Source: Clostridia bacterium
GTDB taxonomy: Bacteria; Bacillota; Clostridia; Lachnospirales; Cellulosilyticaceae
Reading direction: 5' to 3'
Length of the DNA stretch: 59,267 nt
Assembly: GCA_029239755.1 (NCBI GenBank)
Contig: JARBUI010000021.1
Coordinates: 1 to 59,267, forward strand
Under the pieces are notes generated by a model that had not been told where the DNA came from, searched no databases, and worked only from the letters and a program-made list of their open reading frames with translations. The position numbers were made by a program, and so were the translations under genes. This document shows positions 1-8,679 of the stretch, piece after piece; position 1 is the first letter of the stretch; every line of letters starts with the position of its first letter.

Positions 1-82
1 TCCCATACCGAACACGCAGGTTAAGACCTAGTCGGCCGATGGTACTTGCTTGGAGACGAGCCGGGAGAGTAGGTGGCTGCCA
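1..82 (+). rRNA. rrf: 5S ribosomal RNA, 3' part
   Basis: The first 82 bases match the 3' two thirds of a bacterial 5S rRNA, including the conserved CCGAACACG loop segment near base 8 and the GGGAGAGTAGG strand near base 62. The 5' end lies outside the window. It is followed by an intrinsic terminator, so it is the last gene of an rRNA operon running into the window. The exact 3' end is estimated to within a few bases. Confidence 0.93.
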
Positions 83-100
83 AATTACATAAAAAACAAT

Positions 101-126
101 CTCCGCAAACTATGCGGAGTTTTTAT
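101..126 (+). terminator. Terminator of the rRNA operon
   Basis: A CTCCGCA / TGCGGAG stem with a short loop is followed directly by a T run. It lies 19 bases after the 5S end. Confidence 0.85.
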
Positions 127-146
127 ATTATGGGGCAAAAGTTAAA

Positions 147-187
147 TAGAGCTATAAGATTTAAATATCTTATAGCTCTATTTTTTT
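147..187 (+). terminator. Second, strong terminator behind the rRNA operon
   Basis: A perfect 14-bp inverted repeat (147-160 with 167-180, loop of six) is followed by seven T. Being nearly palindromic and flanked by A-rich sequence it may also act on the other strand. Confidence 0.8.
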
Positions 188-206
188 ACAAATTATAAGA
201 TGATTA

Positions 207-234
207 TATTTAATATTTAATATTTAATATTTAA
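207..234. repeat. Four tandem copies of the heptamer TATTTAA
   Basis: Four exact head-to-tail copies of TATTTAA occur in the gene-free stretch between the rRNA terminators and the HD-GYP remnant. This is simple AT sequence; no function is inferred. The remainder of 188-307 shows nothing else that I recognise. Confidence 0.8.
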
Positions 235-307
235 AATCTTATGCACTTTAATGTGATTTTATGCTACGATATGACTATACCTTGGAAGCTAGTTGAGTTA
301 ATAAACT

Positions 308-822
308 ATGGAATGCTATGAAAGTATGGCAAGTGCTATAGATGCTAAAGATATTTATACTCAGGGGCATTGTCAAAGAGTATCCGAGAATGCACTTATG
401 ATAGGCAGATATATTGGTCTTAGTTCAAGCGAATTAGAGATGCTGTTCTAAATAAGCAGGGCCCTTTAGATGATGAAGAATTTGAAGTGATGAAAACACA
501 CCCTGTTATAGGAGATAACATATTAAAACAAATCAGTGCTTTAGATTCAAAGATTAGAGATGGCGCAAAATATCATCATGAACGCTACGATGGCAAAGGT
601 TATTTAGAAGGTTTAAAAGGTGAGGAGATTCCTTTAGTCGCACGCATTCTTGCTATTGCAGATACTTATGATGCTATGACAACGAATAGACCTTATCGCA
701 AGGGGCTTAGCTGTGAGACTGTACTGGAAGAAATTAAAAAAGGAAAGGGAACACAGTTTGATCCACAATTAGCTGAAGTATTTATCAAATTAATGAAGGA
801 GAATCAAATATTAAATGCTTAA
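308..822 (+). pseudogene. HD-GYP phosphodiesterase remnant with internal deletion and frameshift
   Basis: Two frames together encode an HD-GYP domain. Codons from 308 to 451 give the start of the domain (AIDAKD..T.GH..RVSENA, then LSSSELEML) and end in TAA. The next frame, from about 448, resumes at LNKQGPLDDEEF and runs through HHERYDGKGY (the GYP region) and DTYDAMTT..RPYR to the stop at 822. Between the two halves roughly 17 residues are missing, including the catalytic HD motif expected in LLHDIGKIG, and the reading frame shifts. Intact proteins of this family hydrolyse cyclic di-GMP; this copy cannot carry the metal site. The N-terminal partner domain is also absent. A sequencing error would explain the frameshift but not the lost block. 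Confidence 0.82.
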
Positions 823-1510
823 TAATACATTAGTTATCAGTGCGATATTTGCTCATTTTCTAGGAGATTTTGTATTTCAGACCAATAAGATAGCAGTATT
901 AAAATCTAGAAATATTCAAGGGGTATCAGTACATATTGCTGTAACGGGAATTATTCATTTTATTATTCTAGCTTCATTTGGATTAAAAGGGTTAACCTTA
1001 ACAGCAGCTATTCTAGTTTTACACTTTTTTGTGGATCTTATGAAATTAAAGCTTAAACATATAAGAATTCCTACTACATACTTTTTTATAGATCAAGCCA
1101 TGCATCTAAGTATAATCATCTATTTATCTAAACATATTAGTGCTGCTAGCCCAATTATTACATTACAGACGATCTACTATTTTAAACTCACTATATTGTT
1201 TATTATATGTACATACGTTGCTACTATCGTTATTAAACAGCTGTATTTTAGTTTTGGTATTTTAAGCTATGAAGACCATTCCTTTTTTGATTCTAAAGAA
1301 CGGGAACTGGATGGTTTATTTAATGCTTGCCTATTAGGAATTATGCATTTTAGGCCTTATCTTTCTATAGGTTATGTGTTAACTACTATATTAATCTATT
1401 TTGTTTTACATAGAAAGGCAGTGCGTCTTGAAGATAGATGGCTGTATTTAAAAGGTCTGTTTTATACGTTTTGGGTGATAGGATGGCATCAACTTTATTT
1501 ATTACTATAA
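815..1510 (+). CDS. DUF3307-type multi-pass membrane protein
   Basis: This 231-residue protein is almost entirely hydrophobic, with about six or seven predicted membrane segments. The N-terminus reads FAHFLGDFVFQTNKIA..K and is followed by a conserved His (VHIAVTG) and HFFVDLMK, a pattern I associate with the DUF3307 family of unknown function. The C-terminal half has further membrane segments. The start codon overlaps the end of the broken HD-GYP gene by eight bases, which suggests the two were once translationally coupled. The gene itself is intact. It lies 13 bases upstream of the cyclase gene and may be the first intact gene of that operon. Family call is moderate; function is unknown. 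Confidence 0.7.
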   Translation: MLNNTLVISAIFAHFLGDFVFQTNKIAVLKSRNIQGVSVHIAVTGIIHFIILASFGLKGLTLTAAILVLHFFVDLMKLKLKHIRIPTTYFFIDQAMHLSIIIYLSKHISAASPIITLQTIYYFKLTILFIICTYVATIVIKQLYFSFGILSYEDHSFFDSKERELDGLFNACLLGIMHFRPYLSIGYVLTTILIYFVLHRKAVRLEDRWLYLKGLFYTFWVIGWHQLYLLL

Positions 1511-1523
1511 AAGGAGCAAGCAG

Positions 1524-3338
1524 ATGATTCGCAAATTTCAGCAGTATGCTAAGAATAAAAGGCTTTTTTACTTGACATCAATAGCTTTGTTAATTATTCT
1601 AACATTTTATGGATTTAACCTGTTGGGAGGAATGGATAATAGACTTCAGGACTACGTTTATCAATCATCAGAATTTTTATTTGAGATAGACAGGTCCATT
1701 GCTGCGGACATTATTATAGTAGGGATTGATGAAGCCACTGTACAGCAGCTAGGCAGGCTTTCAGATTGGCCTAGAGATGTTTATGCAAAAGTAATTAATA
1801 AAATGACTGAAGGCAAGGCTTCTGTTATAGGTATAGATGTTCTCTTTACAGACACATCAGATCCGGAGTCTGACCAGGCACTCGTTCAGGCTGTAGGAAG
1901 TGCAGGGAATGTAGTCGTTCCGTCCTTTGGCAAGTTAGTCTTCCAAACTTTTGATGGAGTTTATGCAGAAGAAATCAATAGACCTTTTAATGATTTAGCA
2001 AACGTATGTATCCATGCACATATCAATACCATTCCGGATTCTGATGGGGTAGTAAGAAAAACGATTAATCAAATAAGCAGTGAAAAAGGCATTATAAACA
2101 GCTTTGGAATAGAGATTTATAAACAATATGTTAAAGCTCAGGGCATACCGAGTAAAGCTGAGAATTTTAGGAAGTACGAGGATATAAAGAAAAGCTCATA
2201 TTTTGACTATGCAGGGGGACCAGGAACATTTAGTACTATTTCATTTGCAGAAGTTTTAGCAGATGACTTTCCCGTAGAATATTTTGAAAATGCTATTGTT
2301 CTTATCGGTCCAGCTACTGAAGGTATGATGGATGCTTATCATACGCCTGTTTCTAAAAATCAAGCGACCTATGGAGTAGAGATATGGGCTAATGTTATAC
2401 AAAATCTAATCAATGGTACAAATAAAAGAAAAGAACCTGCTATAGATTTACTAGCTATTATTGGCATAAGCTTATCCGCAGCATTTTTATTTAAAAGAAA
2501 TTCGCCGTTAAAAGGTGCGATCATTTTATTACTTTTAAATGGAGGATTTTTACTTATAAGTAGGTGGATGTATTCAAGAGGGATCATATTATCTTTGATA
2601 TACATCATACTCGGTACTATGATACTTTATTTAAGTATGTTAGTTATGAGATACATAGAAGAATATCTTGAAAGAAAAAGAGTAACAGATGTTTTTGGAA
2701 GATATGTAGCCCCACAAGTTGTTGAAAAAATTCTGCGCGGAGGAGAAGAAGGACTGAAACTAGGAGGGACAAGAAAACTTATTACAGCGCTCTTTGTGGA
2801 TATCAGAGGGTTTACGCCAATGTCAGAGAAAGCTACACCTGAACAAGTTGTAGAAATTTTAAACGAGTATTTAAATTTATGCGCATCTGCTATTGTTGGC
2901 GAAGGAGGTACTTTAGACAAATTTATAGGTGATGCAGCTATGGCCATTTTTAATGCTCCTTTAGATCAGGAGAACCATGCCTTCCATGCGGTAAAAACTG
3001 CTTTAGCAATGAAACAAGGCTCCCGAGTCCTAGAAAAGAAGCTGGAAGAAAAATATAAAAGAGCTGTAAAGTTTGGTATTGGTATTAATACAGGCTACGC
3101 CGTTGTAGGAAATATTGGCTGCCATTTTAGAATGGATTATACAGCTATAGGGGATACGGTCAATACAGCAGCAAGATTGGAAAGCAATGCAAAACCAGGA
3201 CAGATTTTAATAAGCGATGCTACCTATGAGCTTATAAGAGATAAGGTGACAGTAAACACACTCGGAAGTATAAAGGTTAAGGGAAAAGAAGAGGAAATTA
3301 AAATTTATGAAGTGGAGGGATTAAGTAATGGTGCGTAG
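1524..3338 (+). CDS. CHASE2-domain class III adenylate cyclase
   Basis: A 604-residue membrane receptor-cyclase. A first membrane segment (about 15-34) is followed by a large extracellular CHASE2 domain (about 40-300, with IIIVGIDEATV, WPRDVYAKVI and VLIGPATEG), then about three membrane segments (307-375) and a cytoplasmic class III nucleotide cyclase domain (about 400-600). The cyclase has metal-binding Asp in LFVDIRGF (residue near 424), LDKFIGDAAMAIF with the Lys that selects ATP, and YTAIGDTVNTAARLE, so adenylate rather than guanylate specificity is expected. The ribosome binding site AAAGGAG sits just upstream. The stop overlaps the start of the FecR gene by 11 bases, so the pair is translationally coupled. 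The ligand of CHASE2 is not known. Confidence 0.9.
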   Translation: MIRKFQQYAKNKRLFYLTSIALLIILTFYGFNLLGGMDNRLQDYVYQSSEFLFEIDRSIAADIIIVGIDEATVQQLGRLSDWPRDVYAKVINKMTEGKASVIGIDVLFTDTSDPESDQALVQAVGSAGNVVVPSFGKLVFQTFDGVYAEEINRPFNDLANVCIHAHINTIPDSDGVVRKTINQISSEKGIINSFGIEIYKQYVKAQGIPSKAENFRKYEDIKKSSYFDYAGGPGTFSTISFAEVLADDFPVEYFENAIVLIGPATEGMMDAYHTPVSKNQATYGVEIWANVIQNLINGTNKRKEPAIDLLAIIGISLSAAFLFKRNSPLKGAIILLLLNGGFLLISRWMYSRGIILSLIYIILGTMILYLSMLVMRYIEEYLERKRVTDVFGRYVAPQVVEKILRGGEEGLKLGGTRKLITALFVDIRGFTPMSEKATPEQVVEILNEYLNLCASAIVGEGGTLDKFIGDAAMAIFNAPLDQENHAFHAVKTALAMKQGSRVLEKKLEEKYKRAVKFGIGINTGYAVVGNIGCHFRMDYTAIGDTVNTAARLESNAKPGQILISDATYELIRDKVTVNTLGSIKVKGKEEEIKIYEVEGLSNGA

Positions 3339-5259
3339 GATATTTAAACGACTGAGCCTGCTTTTAGTATTTATATTATTCTTTAATACAACCTTTGTAT
3401 ATGCAGCTTCTAAGAGAGCGGCGACTATACAAATAGCAGAAGGGACAGTGTATATTAAAAAAGGTGGAGGAGAAAAGAAATTAAAAGCTATTAAAGGTAT
3501 GAATTTAGCCGAAGGAGATACTCTGATTACAGGCGCTGACGGAGTTGCAACTGTTAAGCTAGATAGTGATAAGACAATCAAAGTAGCTCCAAATACAACA
3601 ATTAATATTAAGGATTTAAAAGGAACTAAGGGCACTGAAACAACAACTATTAATCAAATAAAAGGCATAACAGTTACAAAGATAGATGATAAGCTAAAGG
3701 GCAACGCCAGCTATAATCAAAAAACACCCACTGCCATTATGGGTGTTAAAGGAACCATATTCAGTACTGAACAGAGAGAGGACCAATCTTTATTTTCAGT
3801 AGTTGCGGGGCAAACAAACGTACAGCTTATAGGTAATCCGCAGCCACCTACTCCTCTAGCAGCGGGTCAACAGTTTGCAACACTTTCTGGAGGAATAGGA
3901 GCCCTTGCACCCCTTGATATTCCGAGACTGGATCCTTTTTCAATAGCAGCATATAGGGATTATTTGGATAGCCTGCCATCTGGGCTATCTCAACAGATTT
4001 CTGATTATATAGAGGCCAATCCACAAGCTCTGCAGCCGCCCCCACCACCTGCACCTAGTAATCCTAATACACATCCCCAAATTTTATATTCTCAGGCTCC
4101 AAGTAGCCCTCCAAGCTCAAACATTTCAGGAGGAGGAAGCAGTTCTTCAGGGCCAGGGACTATTGTAACACCACCAGTAATACCACCAGTAATACCACCG
4201 ATTAATTTATCAGCACCCCTTACCTATACGAATCTTATGTTTTCAGAGTATATCGCTCAAGATTACAAAGGACCCGAGAAACTATCAAACTTTTTAGTTA
4301 ATTTAGCAATAGAGTCGTCTTCTACAACCCCTGATAGTATTACTATTAATTTGCAAAACGACTCCAGGGAGGTTCATCTTAGAAAAGATAATTATCATAC
4401 TATTGCTCCTGGTACATCTCTCATATTACCAAATGAATTTTTAGACTTGAGCAAGCATATAACACTACAACTGAATGAGTATATCGGACAAACGGCTGCT
4501 GGAAATAAGCATTGGAGAAAGTTGACTGATTCAATGGAAACGTATTCATCAGACGGCATTTCTAGTGTAATACCATCTATTACTGAGAACAGCGCGATGT
4601 ATACAAATCATAGTTTTAAAATAGAAGATATGATATTAATAGAATTGCCGAAAAATCGTACGACTCCTTGCATAATAGTACGAGATAATGGTATCACAAC
4701 TGCCAGCACAATTACTGTAACACAGGATAATGCTATAGGCTTTGGACTTAGGGATTTTGAGGAGTTTACTTTTACCATAGATGGAGCGGGCACTCCACTC
4801 AGCATAGAACTTTCACAAAGTCCAGCTGAATTTTCCGCTGCTGTCATAGCAGCTCTTACTGCTGCTGATCTTAAAGCAACTTACTGTTTAAAGATTACCA
4901 ATATTAGTAATCAACCAAAGCAATTGGGCATAGATTTAACTTTAAGGCCAGACGGAAGCTCGCCAGTTAACTTACCTTCTTATCTAGACAATCTAGGGCT
5001 TACGGCTAGTCTCGAAGACATAGAGGGTATAGATGAAGTGAATCTTGCATCAGAGCAAAGGATTAGCCTTATGCTTACTGATATTCAAGATAAATTATCA
5101 AGCGGACAATTTAGGGCTCTCGCTCCTTTGGTTTCTGCCAGTGTAGCATTAGACTCAAATAACTTACTTAATTGGAAAGCTGAAGATAGTAATCCATTAA
5201 AGAATGTAAAAAATAGAGTTATTTACTCAAATGGGAATAGTGGGCCATATGAAAATTAG
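3328..5259 (+). CDS. Secreted FecR-domain protein
   Basis: This 643-residue protein begins with a signal peptide (about 1-27, ending near VYAAS). A FecR-type beta domain follows (about 28-180), with AEGDTLITGADGVATVKL and TPTAIMGVKGTIFST typical of the family. A Pro/Ser/Gly-rich linker (about 235-300, including repeated VIPP) leads to a C-terminal region of about 340 residues that I do not recognise. FecR domains act as extracytoplasmic regulators or binding modules. Here it is fused to no membrane anchor other than the signal peptide, and it is coupled to a CHASE2 cyclase, a pairing that recurs in other bacteria, so it may present a signal to the CHASE2 sensor. Substrate and role remain inference. 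Confidence 0.85.
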   Translation: MVRRIFKRLSLLLVFILFFNTTFVYAASKRAATIQIAEGTVYIKKGGGEKKLKAIKGMNLAEGDTLITGADGVATVKLDSDKTIKVAPNTTINIKDLKGTKGTETTTINQIKGITVTKIDDKLKGNASYNQKTPTAIMGVKGTIFSTEQREDQSLFSVVAGQTNVQLIGNPQPPTPLAAGQQFATLSGGIGALAPLDIPRLDPFSIAAYRDYLDSLPSGLSQQISDYIEANPQALQPPPPPAPSNPNTHPQILYSQAPSSPPSSNISGGGSSSSGPGTIVTPPVIPPVIPPINLSAPLTYTNLMFSEYIAQDYKGPEKLSNFLVNLAIESSSTTPDSITINLQNDSREVHLRKDNYHTIAPGTSLILPNEFLDLSKHITLQLNEYIGQTAAGNKHWRKLTDSMETYSSDGISSVIPSITENSAMYTNHSFKIEDMILIELPKNRTTPCIIVRDNGITTASTITVTQDNAIGFGLRDFEEFTFTIDGAGTPLSIELSQSPAEFSAAVIAALTAADLKATYCLKITNISNQPKQLGIDLTLRPDGSSPVNLPSYLDNLGLTASLEDIEGIDEVNLASEQRISLMLTDIQDKLSSGQFRALAPLVSASVALDSNNLLNWKAEDSNPLKNVKNRVIYSNGNSGPYEN

Positions 5260-5272
5260 AAAAGGAGGATAA

Positions 5273-6634
5273 ATGATGAAATGCAATGCAAAAAAAATAA
5301 GCTTCATGATAAGTCTACTAGTATTTAGCAACCTGCTCTTTGCAAAGGATGTAGGCATCTATATACCTTATGGGTTATCAGATGCTAAAGATGGGGGCAT
5401 TTATATAGCTGATACCTATAGTAATAGAATCTTAAAAATGCAGAATGAAAATGTGGACATAGTTGCCGGAGTAAGTTCTGCAACTGGTAATTATAAAGAT
5501 GGTGATGTTTTAGAAGCTGGTTTTAACCAGCCTTTGGATATAACAATGAACTCAAAAGGAGAACTATTTATTACAGACAGTGAGAATCATGCTATCCGTA
5601 AAATAGCAGGAGGCAAAGTAACGACACTTGCAGGTAACGGTATGCCAGACTATCAAGATGGATATGCTGCGAAAAGTAAGTTTAACCTGCCATCTGGGAT
5701 AGCTATAGACAGTCAGGATAATCTTTATGTTGCAGATACTTTAAATCATGTTATACGAAAAATCAGTACGGACGGGAAAGTATCTACACTGGTAGGAAAA
5801 CCTGGCAGCAACGGCTATGCAGACGGCGCTATGGGTAATGCTTTATTTAACGAACCTACGGATATAGTCATTACTAAACAAGGAGTCATCTACGTTGCTG
5901 ATGGCGGGAACCATGTTATTCGTAAAATAGCAGGTGGTAAGGTAACAACTGTAAGTGGGACTTCTAGAGAAAGCTTAGAGGATAACACATATAGAATTGG
6001 TGGGTATACAGATGGGAAAAATGCGCAGTTTAACTTCCCGAAATCCTTAATAGTATTAGATTCAGGAGATATACTTGTAGCAGATATGATGAACAATGCT
6101 GTTAGAAAGATTAAGAGCAGTGGTGAAGGCGTTACGCTTCTTAATATGGATAACGACTTAGAAGCACCAGTGAGTTTGCTTTACAAAAACAATAAACTTT
6201 ATGTTTCGGAAAAGTGGAAAGCCGGACTCAAAGAGTTTGTGACAGAAAAAGAAAAAGTAGTTAAATCATCTGTTTCCCATGCAAAATGGCTGGAGATAAC
6301 TCCTTATGCTCCTCCTGCGCAAACTATTCAGATATGGTTTGAAGGAAATAAAGTTTCTTCGTCAAATGCCGGAGCGCAAGTGGTTGGAAAAGATGTTTAC
6401 TTACCTGTTCGTACCCTTGCTCAGGCAGTAGGGGCGCAGCTTAAATGGGATGCAAAACTTAAAGCTACTGAAATAACATTAAATGCCCATACAGCCACCA
6501 TTCCGCCTAAAAGTAGTAAAACGAAATTTACTGGAGCCACTCTTTTAGGAGAAATAAAATACTTAGAAACAATGCTGGGCATAAAAATAGATTGGGTAGA
6601 ACAATATAGAGCGATTGTGATTACGCGTAGCTAA
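5273..6634 (+). CDS. Secreted NHL-repeat propeller with copper amine oxidase N-like domain
   Basis: A 453-residue exported protein. A signal peptide (about 1-24, ending at LLFAKD) is followed by roughly five NHL repeats (about 28-330). The repeats show the recurring pattern GIAIDSQDNLYVADTLNHVI and GGKVTTLAG..DG, which form a beta propeller. The C-terminal 100 residues (VYLPVRTLAQAVGAQLKWD and following) match the copper amine oxidase N-terminal-like domain that is common as a cell-surface module in Clostridia. It starts 13 bases after the FecR gene with a strong AAAGGAGG site, so the cyclase, FecR and NHL genes form one operon. A role as an extracellular ligand-binding partner is likely but not shown. 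Confidence 0.87.
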   Translation: MMKCNAKKISFMISLLVFSNLLFAKDVGIYIPYGLSDAKDGGIYIADTYSNRILKMQNENVDIVAGVSSATGNYKDGDVLEAGFNQPLDITMNSKGELFITDSENHAIRKIAGGKVTTLAGNGMPDYQDGYAAKSKFNLPSGIAIDSQDNLYVADTLNHVIRKISTDGKVSTLVGKPGSNGYADGAMGNALFNEPTDIVITKQGVIYVADGGNHVIRKIAGGKVTTVSGTSRESLEDNTYRIGGYTDGKNAQFNFPKSLIVLDSGDILVADMMNNAVRKIKSSGEGVTLLNMDNDLEAPVSLLYKNNKLYVSEKWKAGLKEFVTEKEKVVKSSVSHAKWLEITPYAPPAQTIQIWFEGNKVSSSNAGAQVVGKDVYLPVRTLAQAVGAQLKWDAKLKATEITLNAHTATIPPKSSKTKFTGATLLGEIKYLETMLGIKIDWVEQYRAIVITRS

Positions 6635-6670
6635 GTGATGTCTATGGGATCAGTAGGAATGATTTATACA

Positions 6671-6699
6671 TTGTAATTCTAATTATTCTATACTATAAT
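6671..6699 (+). promoter_or_regulatory. SigA promoter of the hydrogenase-maturation leader
   Basis: TTGTAA (6671-6676) and a perfect TATAAT (6694-6699) are separated by 17 bases. Transcription would begin near 6706, leaving about 175 bases of leader before the first gene. Confidence 0.65.
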
Positions 6700-6705
6700 T
6701 ATTAT

Positions 6706-6848
6706 CAATAAGATAAGCTGTTGAGATAGAGGTCTTTCTTACAGCGAATCTATGCGAATTAACTGACACCCAAAGAAATATCTGAGGGGGAAGGCACATA
6801 AACAGAAAACAGACTCTATTTCTGCGCCTTTTTGGGCGCAGTTTTTTT
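6706..6848 (+). ncRNA. Structured leader ending in a terminator, candidate attenuator or riboswitch
   Basis: The leader contains a pairing GCTGT/ACAGC (6717-6721 with 6741-6745), a CAGAAA/TTTCTG pairing (from about 6802 to 6824) and a terminator stem CTGCGCC/GGCGCAG (6822-6828 with 6835-6841) followed by seven T. The right side of the CAGAAA hairpin shares bases with the left side of the terminator stem, so the two exclude each other, as in attenuators. I could not match it to a riboswitch class I know. A second -10-like TATAAT at 6853-6858 could start RNA past the terminator. Confidence 0.5.
6822..6848 (+). terminator. Intrinsic terminator in the leader of the hyd genes
   Basis: A GC-rich 7-bp stem (CTGCGCC with GGCGCAG) and seven T lie 36 bases upstream of the first gene of the maturation operon, where unconditional termination would silence the genes. 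Confidence 0.8.
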
Positions 6849-6883
6849 GTACTATAATACATTTAAGAAGAAGGGAAGAAGAA

Positions 6884-7153
6884 ATGGATACAAGAGTTGC
6901 ATTAATTGGTATTGTGGTAGAAAAGCTTGAATCCACAGAGAAACTAAATGCCTTGCTGCATCAATATAGCGAATATATTATTGGCCGAATGGGTGTGCCT
7001 TACAAGAAGCGAAATATATCCGTTATAAGTGTAGTTATTGATGCGCCAGCAGACGTTATTAGTGCATTATCAGGAAAGCTTGGTATGCTTCCTGGTATCA
7101 ACACAAAAACCATTTATTCTAAAGTACCTCCTGTAGGTCTGGAGGAAGTTTGA
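6884..7153 (+). CDS. TM1266-type iron-only hydrogenase system regulator
   Basis: A small 89-residue protein with an ACT-like beta-alpha-beta fold pattern: TRVALIGIVVEK near the start, YIIGRMGVPY in the middle and ISVISVVIDAPADVISALSGKLG in the second half. These match the TM1266 family, described as putative regulators of [FeFe]-hydrogenase systems and typically found beside hydE, hydF and hydG. It has no obvious DNA-binding helix, so the mode of action is unclear. A purine-rich ribosome site (AAGAAGGGAAGAAG) precedes the ATG. It is the first gene after the leader terminator and is followed 86 bases later by hydG. Confidence 0.85.
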   Translation: MDTRVALIGIVVEKLESTEKLNALLHQYSEYIIGRMGVPYKKRNISVISVVIDAPADVISALSGKLGMLPGINTKTIYSKVPPVGLEEV

Positions 7154-7239
7154 AAACTTTATAGCTAAAATAAAACAGACAGGGAAGGATGCATTTTATA
7201 AGAAATCATACCTGACCTGATTATGAAAAGGAGAACATT

Positions 7240-8658
7240 ATGTATAATGTTAAATCATCAAAAGCAGAAGAGTTTATCAGTCATGAAGAGATATTAGATA
7301 CGCTTTCTTATGCAGAAGAAAATAAACATAATTTAGAATTAATAGATCAGATTATAGAAAAGGCTAAACTTAGACAAGGACTTAGTCACAGGGAAGCATC
7401 CGTTTTGCTCGCATGTGATAATGATGAGAAGAATCAGGAAATCTATGAGCTCGCACAGCAGATTAAAAAAGACTTCTATGGCAATCGTATTGTTTTATTT
7501 GCTCCTCTTTATTTATCTAACTACTGTGTTAATGGATGTGTTTATTGTCCTTATCATCATGAAAACAAGCATATCGCCCGCAAAAAACTAACTCAAGAAG
7601 AAATTAAAAGAGAAGTTATTGCCTTGCAGGATATGGGGCATAAACGTCTGGCGCTGGAAACAGGTGAAGACCCTATTAATAATCCTATTGAATATGTTTT
7701 GGAAAGCATTAAGACAATATACAGCATTAAACATAAAAATGGAGCTATTCGACGTGTAAATGTAAATATCGCTGCAACCACTGTAGAAAATTATCAGAAG
7801 TTAAGAGATGCAGAAATTGGAACTTATATTTTATTTCAAGAAACCTACAATAAAGAAAGCTACGAAAAACTTCACCCTACTGGACCAAAACATAATTATG
7901 CGTACCACACAGAAGCTATGGATAGAGCTATGGAGGGCGGCATTGATGATGTAGGTTTAGGCGTTTTGTTTGGGCTTGAAGGTTATCGCTACGAATTTGC
8001 AGGAATTCTAATGCATGCAGAGCATTTGGAAGCTGCTTTTGGTGTGGGGCCTCATACGATAAGCGTACCGCGTATTCGTCAAGCTGATGATATTGATCCG
8101 GATACATTTGATAACGGAATTGACGACGATACTTTTGCAAAGATTGTTGCCTGTATACGCATTGCAGTTCCTTATACCGGTATGATTGTTTCGACCCGTG
8201 AAAGCCAGGCTTGCCGTGAGAGAGTGCTCAAACTTGGAGTTTCACAGATAAGCGGAGGATCGAAAACGAGTGTAGGAGGATATGATACACCAGAACCAGA
8301 AGATGAAAAATCAGAACAGTTTGATGTAGCAGATACAAGAACACTTGATGAGGTCGTAGCATGGCTTATGGAAGGCGGCTACATCCCGAGTTTTTGTACG
8401 GCTTGTTATAGAGAAGGAAGAACAGGAGATCGTTTTATGAGTCTTCTTAAGAGCGGACAGATACAAAACTGTTGTGATCCTAATGCCCTAATGACATTAA
8501 AAGAATATTTAATGGATTATGCTTCAGAGTCGACAAAAGAAATCGGAGAGAAACTCATCGTAAGAGAAGTGCCTAATGTTCCAAAAGAAAAGGTCAAAGA
8601 AATCGTATATAAAAACTTAATAGAAATCGAAAACGGAAAAAGAGATTTCAGATTCTAA
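7240..8658 (+). CDS. hydG: [FeFe]-hydrogenase H-cluster maturase HydG (tyrosine lyase)
   Basis: A 472-residue radical SAM enzyme. The SAM cluster motif CxxxCxxC is at Cys96, Cys100 and Cys103 (within YCVNGCVYCPY). The C-terminal auxiliary cluster motif CX2CX22C, which separates HydG from ThiH, is complete at Cys386, Cys389 and Cys412. Family members cleave tyrosine and deliver CO and cyanide on an Fe-Cys synthon for the H-cluster. Length is normal for HydG. A GGAGA site precedes the ATG. It is followed 21 bases later by hydF in the same direction. The presence of the auxiliary cluster makes the call firm. Confidence 0.97.
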   Translation: MYNVKSSKAEEFISHEEILDTLSYAEENKHNLELIDQIIEKAKLRQGLSHREASVLLACDNDEKNQEIYELAQQIKKDFYGNRIVLFAPLYLSNYCVNGCVYCPYHHENKHIARKKLTQEEIKREVIALQDMGHKRLALETGEDPINNPIEYVLESIKTIYSIKHKNGAIRRVNVNIAATTVENYQKLRDAEIGTYILFQETYNKESYEKLHPTGPKHNYAYHTEAMDRAMEGGIDDVGLGVLFGLEGYRYEFAGILMHAEHLEAAFGVGPHTISVPRIRQADDIDPDTFDNGIDDDTFAKIVACIRIAVPYTGMIVSTRESQACRERVLKLGVSQISGGSKTSVGGYDTPEPEDEKSEQFDVADTRTLDEVVAWLMEGGYIPSFCTACYREGRTGDRFMSLLKSGQIQNCCDPNALMTLKEYLMDYASESTKEIGEKLIVREVPNVPKEKVKEIVYKNLIEIENGKRDFRF

Positions 8659-8679
8659 CAACAATGGAGGTGGCTTACA

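Noticed and set aside
207..234. Four TATTTAA heptamers as a possible origin-like or CRISPR-like repeat
   Set aside because: No spacers, no DnaA boxes and no associated genes; it is simple AT-rich sequence behind rRNA terminators.
2369..2947. Minus-strand open frames inside the cyclase gene
   Set aside because: They are reverse-strand shadows of a strongly conserved gene, without ribosome sites or recognisable domains.
6706..6848. Match of the leader to TPP, cobalamin, SAM, glycine, fluoride, guanidine or THF riboswitches
   Set aside because: None of the conserved core sequences of these classes could be found by eye.
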